Assembly: GCF_030758295.1 (NCBI RefSeq)
Contig: NZ_CP132335.1
Span: 1,898,412-1,962,411 of the forward strand
DNA: 64,000 nt
DNA from: Pararhizobium sp. IMCC21322
GTDB taxonomy: Bacteria > Pseudomonadota > Alphaproteobacteria > Rhizobiales > GCA-2746425
Direction of reading: 5' to 3'
In this document: positions 18,666 to 28,607 of the stretch, one piece after another
Layout: each line of letters starts with the position of its first letter
How positions within the stretch are numbered: position 1 is the first letter of the stretch
The notes under the pieces: model-generated
The model's database searches: none
What the model was told of the DNA's origin: nothing
The model's input: the letters and a program-made list of their open reading frames with translations, nothing else
Position numbers and translations under genes: made by a program

Positions 18666-19491
18666 GCACCAAACGCAAATTCGGCTGGATCGGGATTTAC
18701 TGGAAGCGACAGCCAGAACGGCTGGCGCGGTCGCCATGCAGTACTTTGGCAAAGATCCACAGGTCTGGATGAAAGAAGGGGATTCTCCGGTCACCGAAGC
18801 TGATCTGGCTGTGAACACACACCTTCTTGACGTGCTCACAAGCGCCCGCCCGGACTATGGCTGGCTTTCTGAAGAAAGCGAGGACAATGAAGGGCGTTTG
18901 GCCACTGACCGCCTGTTTGTCGTTGATCCCATCGACGGCACGAGAGGGTTTATGAACGGGTCCGAAGACTGGACCATCAGCGTGGCTGTTGTCGAGCGCC
19001 AGAGCGGGGCAAGTGCCGAAACTGCTGGTCAATCACAGTGGCGACCAACCAGTGCCGCGCTTTACAATCCCTGTCGGGACGAGATGTATATTGCAGAGCA
19101 GGGCAGCGGCGCTTTTCTGAATGGCAAAAAAATGACGGCATCGAACGAAAGTGGACTTGCCGGGTCGCAGATATCGGTATCGAAACCGATCTATCGCGCG
19201 CTTGATCTTGAAACATTGGGCGCGGCAAAGACCCGATATATCCCCTCATTGGCCTATCGACTGGCGCTTGTCGCTTCGGGTGCGATTTCCGCAACGATCG
19301 CCAGACCAAATGCCCATGACTGGGACCTTGCCGCTGCCGACCTTCTGGTGCATGAAGCAGGCGGACTGCTTTGGGGCGAAACAGGCGGCCCAATCAGCTA
19401 TAATTCACAGATACCCAGACATGGGGTTCTGTTCGCGTCTGGTGAGTTGCTTGGCAAGCCATTATTGGATCTGGTTCGCAACTGGCGATAA
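18652..19491 (+). CDS. inositol monophosphatase / CysQ-like phosphatase
   Basis: A 279-residue Mg-dependent phosphatase. Metal and substrate motifs are WLSEES (the catalytic glutamates), DPIDGTRGF, and WDLAAADLLVHEAGG near the end. The family hydrolyses inositol phosphates or 3'(2'),5'-adenosine bisphosphate; the sequence alone does not separate the two. The likely start is TTG 18652, which overlaps the pmbA 3' end by 14 bases and suggests translational coupling. DUF4170 follows after 78 nt. Confidence 0.9.
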   Translation: MPDAKHQTQIRLDRDLLEATARTAGAVAMQYFGKDPQVWMKEGDSPVTEADLAVNTHLLDVLTSARPDYGWLSEESEDNEGRLATDRLFVVDPIDGTRGFMNGSEDWTISVAVVERQSGASAETAGQSQWRPTSAALYNPCRDEMYIAEQGSGAFLNGKKMTASNESGLAGSQISVSKPIYRALDLETLGAAKTRYIPSLAYRLALVASGAISATIARPNAHDWDLAAADLLVHEAGGLLWGETGGPISYNSQIPRHGVLFASGELLGKPLLDLVRNWR

Positions 19492-19569
19492 CCGCACAAA
19501 ACAGAGTATACGCCTGAAGTACAAGCCGTAATATGGGCAGTGCTAAAAGCCGGAAGGGATTGAGAGAAC

Positions 19570-19800
19570 ATGAGTGACCAGGACGAACAATTACTGCACC
19601 TCGTTTTCGGTGGTGAACTGGAAGATATCAGTGATATTGAGTTCAAGGATCTGGAAAAACTGGATGTCGTCGGCATCTTTCCGAGCTACGCGACGGCCTA
19701 TAACGCCTGGAAGACCAAGGCCCAAATGACCGTAGACAATGCACAGATGCGCTATTTTATTGTACACTTGCATCGTCTGATGGATCCGGATGCCGCTTAA
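19570..19800 (+). CDS. DUF4170 family small protein
   Basis: A 76-residue acidic soluble protein. The pattern LHLVFGGEL, then VGIFPSYATAYNAWKTKAQMTVDNAQMRYFIVHLHRL (given here only by its key residues W42, N50, Y55 and H60), matches DUF4170. This family commonly lies between a phosphatase gene and an MsbA-like exporter in rhizobia. Function is unknown. GGGATTGAGAGAAC precedes the ATG. Confidence 0.88.
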   Translation: MSDQDEQLLHLVFGGELEDISDIEFKDLEKLDVVGIFPSYATAYNAWKTKAQMTVDNAQMRYFIVHLHRLMDPDAA

Positions 19801-19837
19801 GGGCTAGCCGGTTCCAGGACTGAAAACAGGTGTAGAT

Positions 19838-21778
19838 TTGGCAAAATCAAAAAGTAAAAAGGCAAAAACCAAAGCAGAGGCCCAGGTTGATTTGCTGGCG
19901 CCTGCCCGATTTTCTCGTGGTGCGGACGCGCTTGATGCTGTCGAATTCACCATAAAAGAGCTGATACACCGCATTGCCAAAGTGTATCTGAAGCCGCTCT
20001 GGAAATATCTCGCAGTTGCATTGATCGCCATGGTGTTCATGGCCGCAACCACTGGCGCGCTGCCATTCATGATGCAACAGGTCATCGACAAGGTGTTTGT
20101 CGCAAAAGATGAGGGACTCCTGTTCGTTCTGCCGATTGTGGTGATGGGCATAATGATCCTGCGCGCTGGCGGTGAATATGTCAGCCGCATTTCAATGGCA
20201 AAGATTTCAAATGAGGTGGTAGGCGCTCTGCGCATGGATATGTTCCAGAGCCTCACCCGTGCGGATATCGGCTATCTGGAGGCCATGCATAGCGGCCGTT
20301 TCGTCTCCGCATTCATGACAGATGTTGGCATGGTCAATCAAGCTGCGGCTGGTACCCTGACATCATTGGTCAAGAATGGATTGACTGCCCTGTTTCTGGT
20401 TGGCGCAATGTTCGTTATGGACTGGTTCCTGGCACTTCTGGTGCTGGTCGGGGCGCCCTTTGCGATTTATTTCATGGGACGGCAGCGCAAAAAAATCCGC
20501 AAGTCTACGCGCGGAATGCTGCGTGAGACCGGCGATTTGTCGTCCATCATCGGGCAGATGTTGCGGGGGGTTCGGATCATCAAGGCCTATGGTCAGGAAG
20601 ATCTGGAGGAAGCCCGTTTTTCTCACTCCATTCGCCGCATCATCACCCACCTGATGCACAAGGCGCGGGCGCAATCTGCCATGGGCCCCGTGACTGAAGC
20701 ACTGACCGGCGTCGGTTTTGCCGCTGCAATCCTGTATGGCGGTTGGCAGGGTATCAATGGCAATTTGAGCCTCGGCAGCTTTTCCGGGTTTATGACGGCC
20801 GCCATGTTGGCCTATCAACCCCTGAAAGCATTGGCGGCGCTGCAGGGCCAGTTGACGCAGGGAACTGAAGCCGCCAAGCGGATTTTCACGCTGATCGATC
20901 ACGCGCCGAAAATCAATGATGACAAAAGTGCCGGTCCTTTGACAATCAACAAAGGTGAGATCACCTTTGAGGATGTCAGCTATGCGTATGACGACGAAAA
21001 TCTTGTTCTTCAGGATTTCTCCCTGATTATTCCTGCCGGAAAGAAGGTTGCTCTTGTTGGTCCCAGCGGATCCGGCAAAACCACTTTGATGAACCTGACA
21101 ATGCGCTTCTTTGATCCCACCAAGGGCCGGGTTCTGGTCGATGGACAGGATATTGCGACGAAAAGCATTTCAAGCGTTCGGGCAGCAACCGCGCTTTTGA
21201 CCCAGGACCCGATCCTGTTCGATGATACGGTTCGGGCAAACATCGAATATGGCATGTCAGATGTTACGCAAGAGCAGCTTCATAGTGCAGCGAAAGCGGC
21301 TGCAGCTCACGATTTTATCGAAGAACTGCCTGAAGGCTACGATACAAATGTCGGAGAGGCAGGCTCGCTGCTATCTGGCGGCCAGCGTCAGCGGATTGCC
21401 ATTGCCAGAGCTTTGTTGAAATCAGCCCCGATTTTGCTGTTGGATGAGCCAACCAGTGCTCTTGATCCGGCCAGTGAGGTGAAAATTCAAAAGGCATTGG
21501 AATCCCTTTTTGTTGGCCGGACCGTGTTGATGATCGCACACAGATTGACCACTGTCCGGGATGCCGACCTGATTTGTGTCCTGGATAAGGGGCGCCTGGT
21601 TGAAAGCGGCACTCATGATGAACTGATTGACAGGGACGGGCTTTATTCTGCGTTTTGCAAAAGTCAATTTGATGACGGCTCGTCCGAATCATCCGCTGAC
21701 CAAGTGTCGCCAAAGACTGCATTGGATAAGTCTGATCCGGCGGAATCCGTCGGTAAAAAAGAACAGATTGTCTCCTGA
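19838..21778 (+). CDS. MsbA-type ABC exporter (fused permease and ATPase)
   Basis: A 646-residue half-transporter that should work as a homodimer. The first ~330 residues form a six-helix exporter membrane domain. The ATPase follows with Walker A GPSGSGKTT (~407-415), signature LLSGGQRQRIA (~510-520), Walker B ILLLDEP and the H-loop AHR. Placement directly before a DUF374 acyltransferase, waaA and lpxK points to lipid A/core flipping, as for MsbA. Alternative substrates for this alphaproteobacterial branch cannot be excluded. Translation appears to start at TTG 19838; the N-terminus is strongly lysine-rich and the C-terminal 30 residues are serine/acid-rich. Confidence 0.92.
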   Translation: MAKSKSKKAKTKAEAQVDLLAPARFSRGADALDAVEFTIKELIHRIAKVYLKPLWKYLAVALIAMVFMAATTGALPFMMQQVIDKVFVAKDEGLLFVLPIVVMGIMILRAGGEYVSRISMAKISNEVVGALRMDMFQSLTRADIGYLEAMHSGRFVSAFMTDVGMVNQAAAGTLTSLVKNGLTALFLVGAMFVMDWFLALLVLVGAPFAIYFMGRQRKKIRKSTRGMLRETGDLSSIIGQMLRGVRIIKAYGQEDLEEARFSHSIRRIITHLMHKARAQSAMGPVTEALTGVGFAAAILYGGWQGINGNLSLGSFSGFMTAAMLAYQPLKALAALQGQLTQGTEAAKRIFTLIDHAPKINDDKSAGPLTINKGEITFEDVSYAYDDENLVLQDFSLIIPAGKKVALVGPSGSGKTTLMNLTMRFFDPTKGRVLVDGQDIATKSISSVRAATALLTQDPILFDDTVRANIEYGMSDVTQEQLHSAAKAAAAHDFIEELPEGYDTNVGEAGSLLSGGQRQRIAIARALLKSAPILLLDEPTSALDPASEVKIQKALESLFVGRTVLMIAHRLTTVRDADLICVLDKGRLVESGTHDELIDRDGLYSAFCKSQFDDGSSESSADQVSPKTALDKSDPAESVGKKEQIVS

Positions 21779-21781
21779 GCA

Positions 21782-22489
21782 ATGCGCAAACGCATAAAGC
21801 GACTGATGAGTTCAAAGATCGTCCAGATTTTGCTGGGACGCTGTGCGGGAACGTATCTGTTGTTCGTTGGCTGGACAAACCGCATCAGGTCCAAACCTGA
21901 AAATATCTATGCCCTGATTGATCATGATATGCCGGTTATTGTGACCATGTGGCACGGTGAACATTTCATGCTGCCATTTGCCCGGCGCAAGGATCACCGG
22001 GTTCAGGTTCTGATCTCCAATGCCCGCGATGGAGAAATTAATTCCATTGCCGCAAAAATGCTCGGAATGGAGGTTATCCGCGGCTCAGGTGGGAGACAAC
22101 GGGACCGCAGAACCGGCGGCAAAGGTGGCGCAAAAGGGCTCCTTGCAATGGTTCGGTCCCTAAGCGAAGGCATCAGCGTCAGCATGACGGCGGATATTCC
22201 AAGGGGAACATCACGAGAGGCAAGCCCAGGTATCATCACGCTTGCGCGTCTGTCTGGGCGACCCATTCTGCCTGTGGCATTTGCATCGACACGCTTCAAG
22301 CGGCTGGATACCTGGGACAAATCCGTCATTACACTTCCGTTCGGTCGTGGCATGTTTGTCGCTGGAGATCTGGTGCGGGTTGCAGCAGATGCGGATGAGG
22401 AAAGGCAGGAAACAGCGAGATTGGAATTGGAAACCTCGCTCAATCAGGCCTATGCTGAGGCGTACCAGATTGTAGGAAGAAATCCTTGA
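21782..22489 (+). CDS. DUF374 lysophospholipid acyltransferase family protein
   Basis: A 235-residue protein of the DUF374 branch of the LPLAT superfamily. MWHGEHFMLPFA provides the HG(E/D)-type acyltransferase box; the later blocks SNARDGEI and TADIPRGTSREASPGIITLARLSG are also family features. It has a single N-terminal hydrophobic stretch. Position between the MsbA-type exporter (3 nt upstream) and waaA (overlapping start) implies a role in acylating a lipid A or core precursor. The exact acyl acceptor is unknown. Confidence 0.88.
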   Translation: MRKRIKRLMSSKIVQILLGRCAGTYLLFVGWTNRIRSKPENIYALIDHDMPVIVTMWHGEHFMLPFARRKDHRVQVLISNARDGEINSIAAKMLGMEVIRGSGGRQRDRRTGGKGGAKGLLAMVRSLSEGISVSMTADIPRGTSREASPGIITLARLSGRPILPVAFASTRFKRLDTWDKSVITLPFGRGMFVAGDLVRVAADADEERQETARLELETSLNQAYAEAYQIVGRNP

Positions 22490-23820
22490 TGCGAATGCTT
22501 GGTGACCTGGCGCTTCAGACCTATTGGCTTGCAACTCAGGCTGCGCGGCCATTTCTGCCGTTTTTCATAGCCAGGCGCAAGCGCGCGGGCAAAGAAGAAG
22601 GCCAACGGCATCAGGAACGGCTCGCACACATAGATTGTCCAAGGCCTGACGGCCCGCTTGCCTGGGTCCATGCGGCCAGTGTTGGCGAGACGAATGCGGT
22701 TTTGCCACTTTGTGTCGCACTTACCGAACGTGGATTTACGGTGCTCCTCACGACGGTGACAACGACAGCCGCGCAAACACTGGCCGAAAGAGCATCAGAA
22801 AATCCACGCATTCTACATCAATATGCACCGTTTGATGTGCCCTCAATCATTCAAAAATTTCTGGATCACTGGCAACCCAGCATGGCCATATTTGCCGAAT
22901 CTGAAATCTGGCCGATGACCATCAAAGCTCTTTCAGTTCGTGAAATTCCGTCGGCCATCGTTAACGGGCGCATGTCAGACAGGTCCTTTCGGCGCTGGCG
23001 AAAGTTCAAATCCGCCACACCGTCCCTATTTGGGAAAATTGATCAGGTTCTGGTGCGTGGCGAGGAAGACATGCTGCGGTTCCAGGAACTGGGCTCTGAA
23101 AGGGTCACCATCACGGGTAATCTGAAATATGATTCACCGGTGCCCAACATTGATCCTGCTGAGCGCGCAAGATTGCAGCACGACATCGCAGGACGTCCGG
23201 TCTTTCTGGCGACCAGCACCCACAATGGCGAAGATGAGATTGTTCTCAAGGCGCATCAAATTCTAAGGCAATCTTTCCCTGAATTGCTGACCTGTATAGT
23301 CCCGCGCCATCCAAGGCGTGGCAAAACGATTGTCGAGCTTGCGGGCACATTGGGCATCAAGGCTGAATTGCGGACGGCATCCGGGAATCCCTCTGCAGCC
23401 TGTGAAGCCTATGTGGCAGATACAATGGGCGAGCTTGCTCTGTTCTATTCAGCTGCGCCCGCAGCTTTGGTTGGTGGATCGCTGGAGCCGATTGGCGGTC
23501 ACAATCCCATCGAGGCAGTCCAACAGGGTTGCGCTGTTCTCAGCGGGCCGCATGTATCCAACTTTCGCGAAGTGTTTGGCGTGCTGGAAGGCGCAGAGGC
23601 CTGTCTTACGGTGCGCAATCCTGAAGAGATTGCCACCGCTGTGGCGCGTTGCCTGTCTGATCCGCTTTACACCAAGGCGCTTGCAGCCAATGCCACCCAG
23701 TCGCTTGAAAATGTCGGAGGTGCCGTCGCACGCAGTCTGACCGCGTTGGAGCCAACGCTCTTGCGAGCGGTCAGGCAAAGTGCTGACCTGATCAAACATC
23801 CCCGCAATACGGCTGCATGA
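22489..23820 (+). CDS. waaA: 3-deoxy-D-manno-octulosonic acid (Kdo) transferase
   Basis: A 443-residue GT-B glycosyltransferase that adds Kdo to lipid IVA at the inner membrane. Family blocks are WVHAASVGE near residue 60, FAESEIWP near 132 and GGSLEPIGGHNPIEA near 329. ATG 22489 overlaps the last base of the upstream stop codon (TGATG), and its own stop overlaps the ATG of lpxK. This indicates a translationally coupled acyltransferase-waaA-lpxK set. Confidence 0.96.
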   Translation: MRMLGDLALQTYWLATQAARPFLPFFIARRKRAGKEEGQRHQERLAHIDCPRPDGPLAWVHAASVGETNAVLPLCVALTERGFTVLLTTVTTTAAQTLAERASENPRILHQYAPFDVPSIIQKFLDHWQPSMAIFAESEIWPMTIKALSVREIPSAIVNGRMSDRSFRRWRKFKSATPSLFGKIDQVLVRGEEDMLRFQELGSERVTITGNLKYDSPVPNIDPAERARLQHDIAGRPVFLATSTHNGEDEIVLKAHQILRQSFPELLTCIVPRHPRRGKTIVELAGTLGIKAELRTASGNPSAACEAYVADTMGELALFYSAAPAALVGGSLEPIGGHNPIEAVQQGCAVLSGPHVSNFREVFGVLEGAEACLTVRNPEEIATAVARCLSDPLYTKALAANATQSLENVGGAVARSLTALEPTLLRAVRQSADLIKHPRNTAA

Positions 23821-24860
23821 TGTTCGGTGTGGACCTGACGGCACCAGAGTTCTGGTGGCAGAGAACACCGACACGATCGGCCAGAGTGTTATCTCCCGCT
23901 GGAGCAATTTACGGCTGGCTGACAGCGCGCCGCATGTCTCGGGCGCCAAGGGGAAAAGCCGATATCCCGGTTTTGTGTGTTGGCAATCTTGTCGTGGGTG
24001 GGGCCGGTAAAACACCCACCACCCTTTCGTTGGTGAGCGACCTTATAAAGCTGGGGCATAAGCCCGGAATCCTGCTTCGCGGATATGGCGGAACGGAAAA
24101 GGGGCCGCTTTTGGTCAAAAGCGCTCACAATGCGGGACAGGTTGGCGACGAAGCATTGCTCTACGCCAATGTGGTTCCCACAGTCGTTTGTGCAGACAGA
24201 GTTGCCGGGGCAAGGCTGCTGGGCAAGACCGATGTCGACGTCATTTTGATGGATGACGGGTTTCAGAACCCGTCGCTGCACAAAGATGTATCACTCATTG
24301 TGGTGGATACACAGACGGCCTGGGGCAATGGGTTATCTTGCCCCGCAGGACCGTTACGCGCGCCCGTAAACAGCCAGTTGAAAACAGCCTCCGCGATCAT
24401 TGCCCTTGGGGATGGCGCGCGAAGGGGAGAAATTGAGGACGCCGCAAATCGTCACGACCTGCCGATTTATCGTGGTGAGATTGTTCCTGTCCATATTTCA
24501 GAAGATATGGTCGGCCGACGGTTCATCGCTTACTCCGGTATTGGCCGACCGGACAAATTCTTTGAGTCTCTGACAAACGCCAATCTGGAAGCGGTGGAGC
24601 GTTTTTCCTTTCCTGATCACCATGCGTTTACGGAACAGGATGCAGAAAAAATTCTGTCCAGATGTCGCTCTCTGGATGCCATGCCGATCACAACCGAGAA
24701 GGATTTCGTCAGGTTGTTGTCAGCGCCGGAGCACACATTTGCTGCTGAATTACGTCAGGTGACAAAGGTTCTGAAAATTCAAATCGAATGGCAGAACCCG
24801 GACAGCATTGTTGAGATGCTCGGTGGTCTGATGGCCGGTTCAAATGGGATGGGCTCGTAA
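23817..24860 (+). CDS. lpxK: tetraacyldisaccharide 4'-kinase
   Basis: A 347-residue P-loop kinase that phosphorylates the lipid A precursor disaccharide to give lipid IVA. The Walker A motif is GGAGKTP near 62-68, preceded by CVGNLVVG; MDDGFQN is the conserved active-site block and TEKDFVRL lies near the C-terminus. The N-terminal segment that contacts the membrane (APEFWWQR) is present. The ATG overlaps the waaA stop as ATGA. It closes the lipid A/Kdo run; the convergent DUF2093 gene ends 13 bp away. Confidence 0.97.
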   Translation: MMFGVDLTAPEFWWQRTPTRSARVLSPAGAIYGWLTARRMSRAPRGKADIPVLCVGNLVVGGAGKTPTTLSLVSDLIKLGHKPGILLRGYGGTEKGPLLVKSAHNAGQVGDEALLYANVVPTVVCADRVAGARLLGKTDVDVILMDDGFQNPSLHKDVSLIVVDTQTAWGNGLSCPAGPLRAPVNSQLKTASAIIALGDGARRGEIEDAANRHDLPIYRGEIVPVHISEDMVGRRFIAYSGIGRPDKFFESLTNANLEAVERFSFPDHHAFTEQDAEKILSRCRSLDAMPITTEKDFVRLLSAPEHTFAAELRQVTKVLKIQIEWQNPDSIVEMLGGLMAGSNGMGS

Positions 24861-24873
24861 TTCAAGCCTGCGT

Positions 24874-25101
24874 CTATCTCTGCCGGTGGTGCCGACTGGC
24901 AAGCTCAGCTTTAAGTGATGCTTCAATTGTTGCATAGGCCTCCTGCCGAGCCACGCTCCAGTATTTCAGCTCTTCAAGCTCTATCAGCGCGGCAGTTATG
25001 GCGCATTTTACGTGGCTACCCGGGCGGACGACCTGAAAATCATTGTCCAGATAACGCAGCTCCGCGAGTGAGCCACCCATAGGGGTCAACTGATCAAGCA
25101 T
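24874..25101 (-). CDS. DUF2093 family small protein
   Basis: A 75-residue soluble protein. The pattern AELRYLDNDFQVVRPGSHVKCA followed by I-LEELKYWSVARQEAYA identifies DUF2093, a family of unknown function found next to lpxK in many rhizobia. Key residues are W48, R52 and Y56. AAGGAG precedes the ATG by a suitable distance. Confidence 0.9.
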   Translation of the reverse strand: MLDQLTPMGGSLAELRYLDNDFQVVRPGSHVKCAITAALIELEELKYWSVARQEAYATIEASLKAELASRHHRQR

Positions 25102-25145
25102 ACAAAAAACTCCTTAAATCCCATTCCTAAATAGTACCTCACGGC

Positions 25146-26639
25146 TCAATTGTGAAGAGTAGCGCTCTTGGCGCTGGAGAAGGCGGAGGCACCGCTGCGC
25201 CACAAGGGTGGCTTGCGCTCGTCCGGGTCCCGTGTATCCAGTGTCCGCAACACCCGGAAACAGACAATTATCGATGCAAGGCCAAACAATAGCGCGCCCA
25301 CAGCCTGACCCAAAAGCACGCCTGTTGCCCCCATCCATGCAGATCCTGCCCAAACAAACGGAATGGTACCGATGGTTGCCTTGCCCCAATTGAACAGGGT
25401 CGACAGCGTTGGAAATCCAAGATTATTGAAAGCCGCATTAGCCACAAACAAGCCGCCATTGAACAGAAAGCCGAAAGCGGCCACAGTGCAGAAAAAGCTG
25501 ATCAATTCTGCTGCATGTTCAGTTGCATCGAATATGGAGATCACAAATCCTTGCAGCAGGAACAGGATGGCCCAGACGACAAGGCAGTAGCCGATCATCA
25601 AAATCAGCGCGTCGCGCATGGCTTGGCGGACGCGGTCAAATTTCCGGGCTCCGAAATTCTGACCAAGGATTGGGCCAATAGCGCCTGACAGGGCAAATAT
25701 GGCCCCGAACGCGACGGGAATAATGCGGCCAATCACTGCCCAGCCGGCAACAGCATCATCGCCATAGGGCGCGATTGCGCCTGTGATGTAGGCATTGCCA
25801 ACAGGGGTTGCGATATTGGTCAACACGGCGGGCAGGGCGATGCCTGCCAGTGCGCTGGCGTCTGCCGTCATGCCACTGAGAGAGGGCATCCCGACCAGAT
25901 CATGTATTTTCACGGCGCCATAAAGGCCAATCATGACCATCACGACCCGAGAGCAAACCGTCGCAATGGCAGCACCGGTAACGCCCAGATCAAACCCGAA
26001 AATAAACAACGGGTCGAGCAAAGCTGCGGCAAAGCCTGCACCCAGTGTCACATACATCGCGCGTTTTGCGTCGCCCTGAGCACGCAGCAGGCCACTCAGG
26101 CACATGCCAAAACCCATAATCGGCATGGACGGCAGGACAATCATCAAAAAGCCCTTCGCAATCGCTTTGGTTTCGCCGGTAGCCCCCAGCAGAGACAGCG
26201 ACGAATCGGCAAATGCAATCATCAGCGCGGCCACGACAATGGTCACCAGCACGATAAAGGCGAGTGCTGAGCCTGCCATGTGGCGGGCGCGGTCACGCTC
26301 TCCCTGCCCGATATAGCGTGAGACCAAGGCGGTCGCAGCAATGGTGATGCCGATACAAATGGACACATTAAAAAACAGAATGGTTCCGGCATAGCCAATG
26401 GCCGCAGCCAGATTTTGTTGGCCCAGTTGCGCGATGTAAAACAGATTTGCGAAATCAACGAGAAACACCGCCATCAGCCCAACAGATCCGGTCGAGGTCA
26501 TCACGAACACATGGCGCATGGTCGAGCCTTCGACAAAGCGCGCCTTGGGAGGCATGTTTACAGTCGCTTCCGCAATGGTCCCGGTTCCAGGCCCTGCTGA
26601 TTCAGGCACTTCTGATTCAGGCTTGTCTTTGGCAGTCAT
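25146..26639 (-). CDS. MATE family efflux transporter
   Basis: A 497-residue polytopic membrane protein with about 12 hydrophobic segments in two similar halves. This is the NorM/MATE arrangement for Na+- or H+-driven export of cationic compounds. The first ~35 residues are hydrophilic and probably cytoplasmic. Internal blocks such as FLVDFANLFYIAQLGQ and GPILGQNFGAR are typical. It lies 44 nt behind the DUF2093 start on the same strand; cotranscription is uncertain. The substrate cannot be told from sequence. Confidence 0.93.
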   Translation of the reverse strand: MTAKDKPESEVPESAGPGTGTIAEATVNMPPKARFVEGSTMRHVFVMTSTGSVGLMAVFLVDFANLFYIAQLGQQNLAAAIGYAGTILFFNVSICIGITIAATALVSRYIGQGERDRARHMAGSALAFIVLVTIVVAALMIAFADSSLSLLGATGETKAIAKGFLMIVLPSMPIMGFGMCLSGLLRAQGDAKRAMYVTLGAGFAAALLDPLFIFGFDLGVTGAAIATVCSRVVMVMIGLYGAVKIHDLVGMPSLSGMTADASALAGIALPAVLTNIATPVGNAYITGAIAPYGDDAVAGWAVIGRIIPVAFGAIFALSGAIGPILGQNFGARKFDRVRQAMRDALILMIGYCLVVWAILFLLQGFVISIFDATEHAAELISFFCTVAAFGFLFNGGLFVANAAFNNLGFPTLSTLFNWGKATIGTIPFVWAGSAWMGATGVLLGQAVGALLFGLASIIVCFRVLRTLDTRDPDERKPPLWRSGASAFSSAKSATLHN

Positions 26640-26670
26640 TCACAATCCAGTCTTCGGGGTATTCGCACAA

Positions 26671-28548
26671 CTAAACATGAGGCTTTGTATCCGAAAGCTC
26701 GTCGGATTGAGCGCCTTCCTTCTCGTCCACCAGTTCCCCGGTTTCCTTGGTAAGAGGTGTTGCCGAACGGACGGGTGCCAGAAGGGGTTCCGGTTTGACC
26801 GTATTGATATGCAAGGTATGCCGTGCAGCATCCGGGTCGCCATCGGCCTGCATCTGAAGGCGCAACTCATCGCGTTTTCTAACATCATCAGTAATTTCTT
26901 CAATGCGCTCCGGTGGCACACCCAGGCCTTTCAGGGCTTCGTTTCCCATGCGCATGGCCGATTCAACGGATTCTCGAATTTCGTAATCCACATCCGCCTG
27001 CCGCAGAGCAATGGAATGCGACCGGTCATTGCTGCGTGCATAGACCTTTGCCTGCGGTGCATTTTTTTGCACCATGCGAACGACCTGCGATGTCTGGGCT
27101 GCACCATCGGTACAAACAATCACCATTCTGGCGCGTTCCAGCCCGGCGGCGCGCAACACATCCAGTCGTCGTCCGTCACCATAATATATCTTGAAGCCGA
27201 ATTTGGCGGCGCTGCGGATACGTTCCGCATTGTTGTCGATAATGGTCACATCAATACGCTCCGCCAGCAGAAGCTGGGATACCACCTGTCCAAACCGCCC
27301 GAAACTGATAAGGATTACATTGCCGGTAACCTCGGAAAAATCCTCTTCAATTTCTTCGCCTGGAACTGCTGGAATGAGCTTCGGTGCAAGGCTCATGGCC
27401 AGCGGCGACAGGGCCATTGTGATGGTCGCAACGGCAGTTAGTATGGAGGCATTCGTTGTGTTCATCAGGCCGGCTGCGACCGCTGCCGTGAACAGCACAA
27501 AGGCAAATTCACCATGTTGCGGCAGCAGCAGGGCTGTGCGAACCGCAACCGCATGCCCCAATCGAAACAGCCGTCCCAGACCATATAGAATGGCGGCTTT
27601 CAGGCTAATGAACAACAGGGCCGTAATGGCGATTAATGCCCAGTTCTCGGAGATGATGGCAAGATCAAGCGTCATGCCCACCGCCATGAAGAACAGGCCC
27701 ATCAACAACCCTCTGAAGGGTTCGATATTGGCTTCCAACTCATGTCTGAATGACGAATCCGCCAGCATGACACCTGCCAGAAAGGCCCCCATGGCGCTGG
27801 ACATGCCGGCAAATTCAAGCAGGGCAGCGGCCCCGAACACCACCAAAAGTGCTGCGACTGTCATGATTTCATGGGCTTTGGAATTCGCCAGAATGCGGAA
27901 CATGGGGTTCAGCAGATAGCGGCCAATCACCACCAGCAACACAACACTGCCTGCAATCAGGCCGAGTTCCAGAAAGGCGGTTGATAAGCCGACGGGTTCA
28001 CTGTCACCTCCCGTGCGCGGAGCAAGCGCTGCCACCATTGCCAGCAGCGGCACGATGGCCAGATCCTGAAGCAACAGGATTGAAAAACTCTTTTGTCCAT
28101 AGGGCGTTGATAACTCGCCGCGTTCATTGAGGGTCTGTATGCCGATGGCGGTGGAAGACAGGGCCATCCCCATTCCCACAACCACCGAGACCTGCCAGCT
28201 GAGGCCAAACAGATAGACAATGGCGGTAAGCGCCGCGCCTGTCACAAGAAGCTGCGCGCTGCCCAGCCCGAAAATGTCTCGCCGCATGCTCCAAAGTCTG
28301 GATGGCTTCAATTCAAGCCCAATGACAAACAGCAGCAGAACCACGCCCAGCTCTGCCACTTTCAGAATGGATTCGCTTTCCGTGATCAGTCGTAGAAGCG
28401 GACCAATCACCACCCCGGCGGCCAGATAGCCCAGAATTGAACCAAATCCCAACCGCTTGCATATGGGCACTGCCAGCGCAGCTGCGCCCAACAGGATCAG
28501 CGGTTCGGTAAAAAGGGATTCGCTTCCCGGAAGTGAAGCCATCAGCAT
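26671..28548 (-). CDS. CPA2 (KefB/KefC-type) monovalent cation:proton antiporter with RCK domain
   Basis: A 625-residue transporter. About 12 membrane segments make up residues 10-390, with GYLAAGVVIGPL near the start as in Kef proteins. A TrkA-N (RCK) NAD-binding domain follows, with VILISFGRFGQV and IDNNAERI. The last ~90 residues are charged and disordered. It should exchange K+ or Na+ for H+ under ligand control. It lies 59 nt downstream of the sbtA-sbtB pair on the same strand, so bicarbonate uptake and cation/proton exchange may be coexpressed. A KefF-like ancillary flavoprotein is not adjacent, although a broken relative lies at 32902-33521. Confidence 0.92.
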   Translation of the reverse strand: MLMASLPGSESLFTEPLILLGAAALAVPICKRLGFGSILGYLAAGVVIGPLLRLITESESILKVAELGVVLLLFVIGLELKPSRLWSMRRDIFGLGSAQLLVTGAALTAIVYLFGLSWQVSVVVGMGMALSSTAIGIQTLNERGELSTPYGQKSFSILLLQDLAIVPLLAMVAALAPRTGGDSEPVGLSTAFLELGLIAGSVVLLVVIGRYLLNPMFRILANSKAHEIMTVAALLVVFGAAALLEFAGMSSAMGAFLAGVMLADSSFRHELEANIEPFRGLLMGLFFMAVGMTLDLAIISENWALIAITALLFISLKAAILYGLGRLFRLGHAVAVRTALLLPQHGEFAFVLFTAAVAAGLMNTTNASILTAVATITMALSPLAMSLAPKLIPAVPGEEIEEDFSEVTGNVILISFGRFGQVVSQLLLAERIDVTIIDNNAERIRSAAKFGFKIYYGDGRRLDVLRAAGLERARMVIVCTDGAAQTSQVVRMVQKNAPQAKVYARSNDRSHSIALRQADVDYEIRESVESAMRMGNEALKGLGVPPERIEEITDDVRKRDELRLQMQADGDPDAARHTLHINTVKPEPLLAPVRSATPLTKETGELVDEKEGAQSDELSDTKPHV

Positions 28549-28607
28549 TCTCCAGATCAGCGCCCAAACCGGTGCAATTTAGACGAATCGGCATGTTCAG
28601 TCTTATG

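Noticed and set aside
26518-27441. 307-residue plus-strand open frame across the MATE and CPA2 genes
   Set aside because: Antisense to two clear transporter genes and spans the gap between them; no domain seen.
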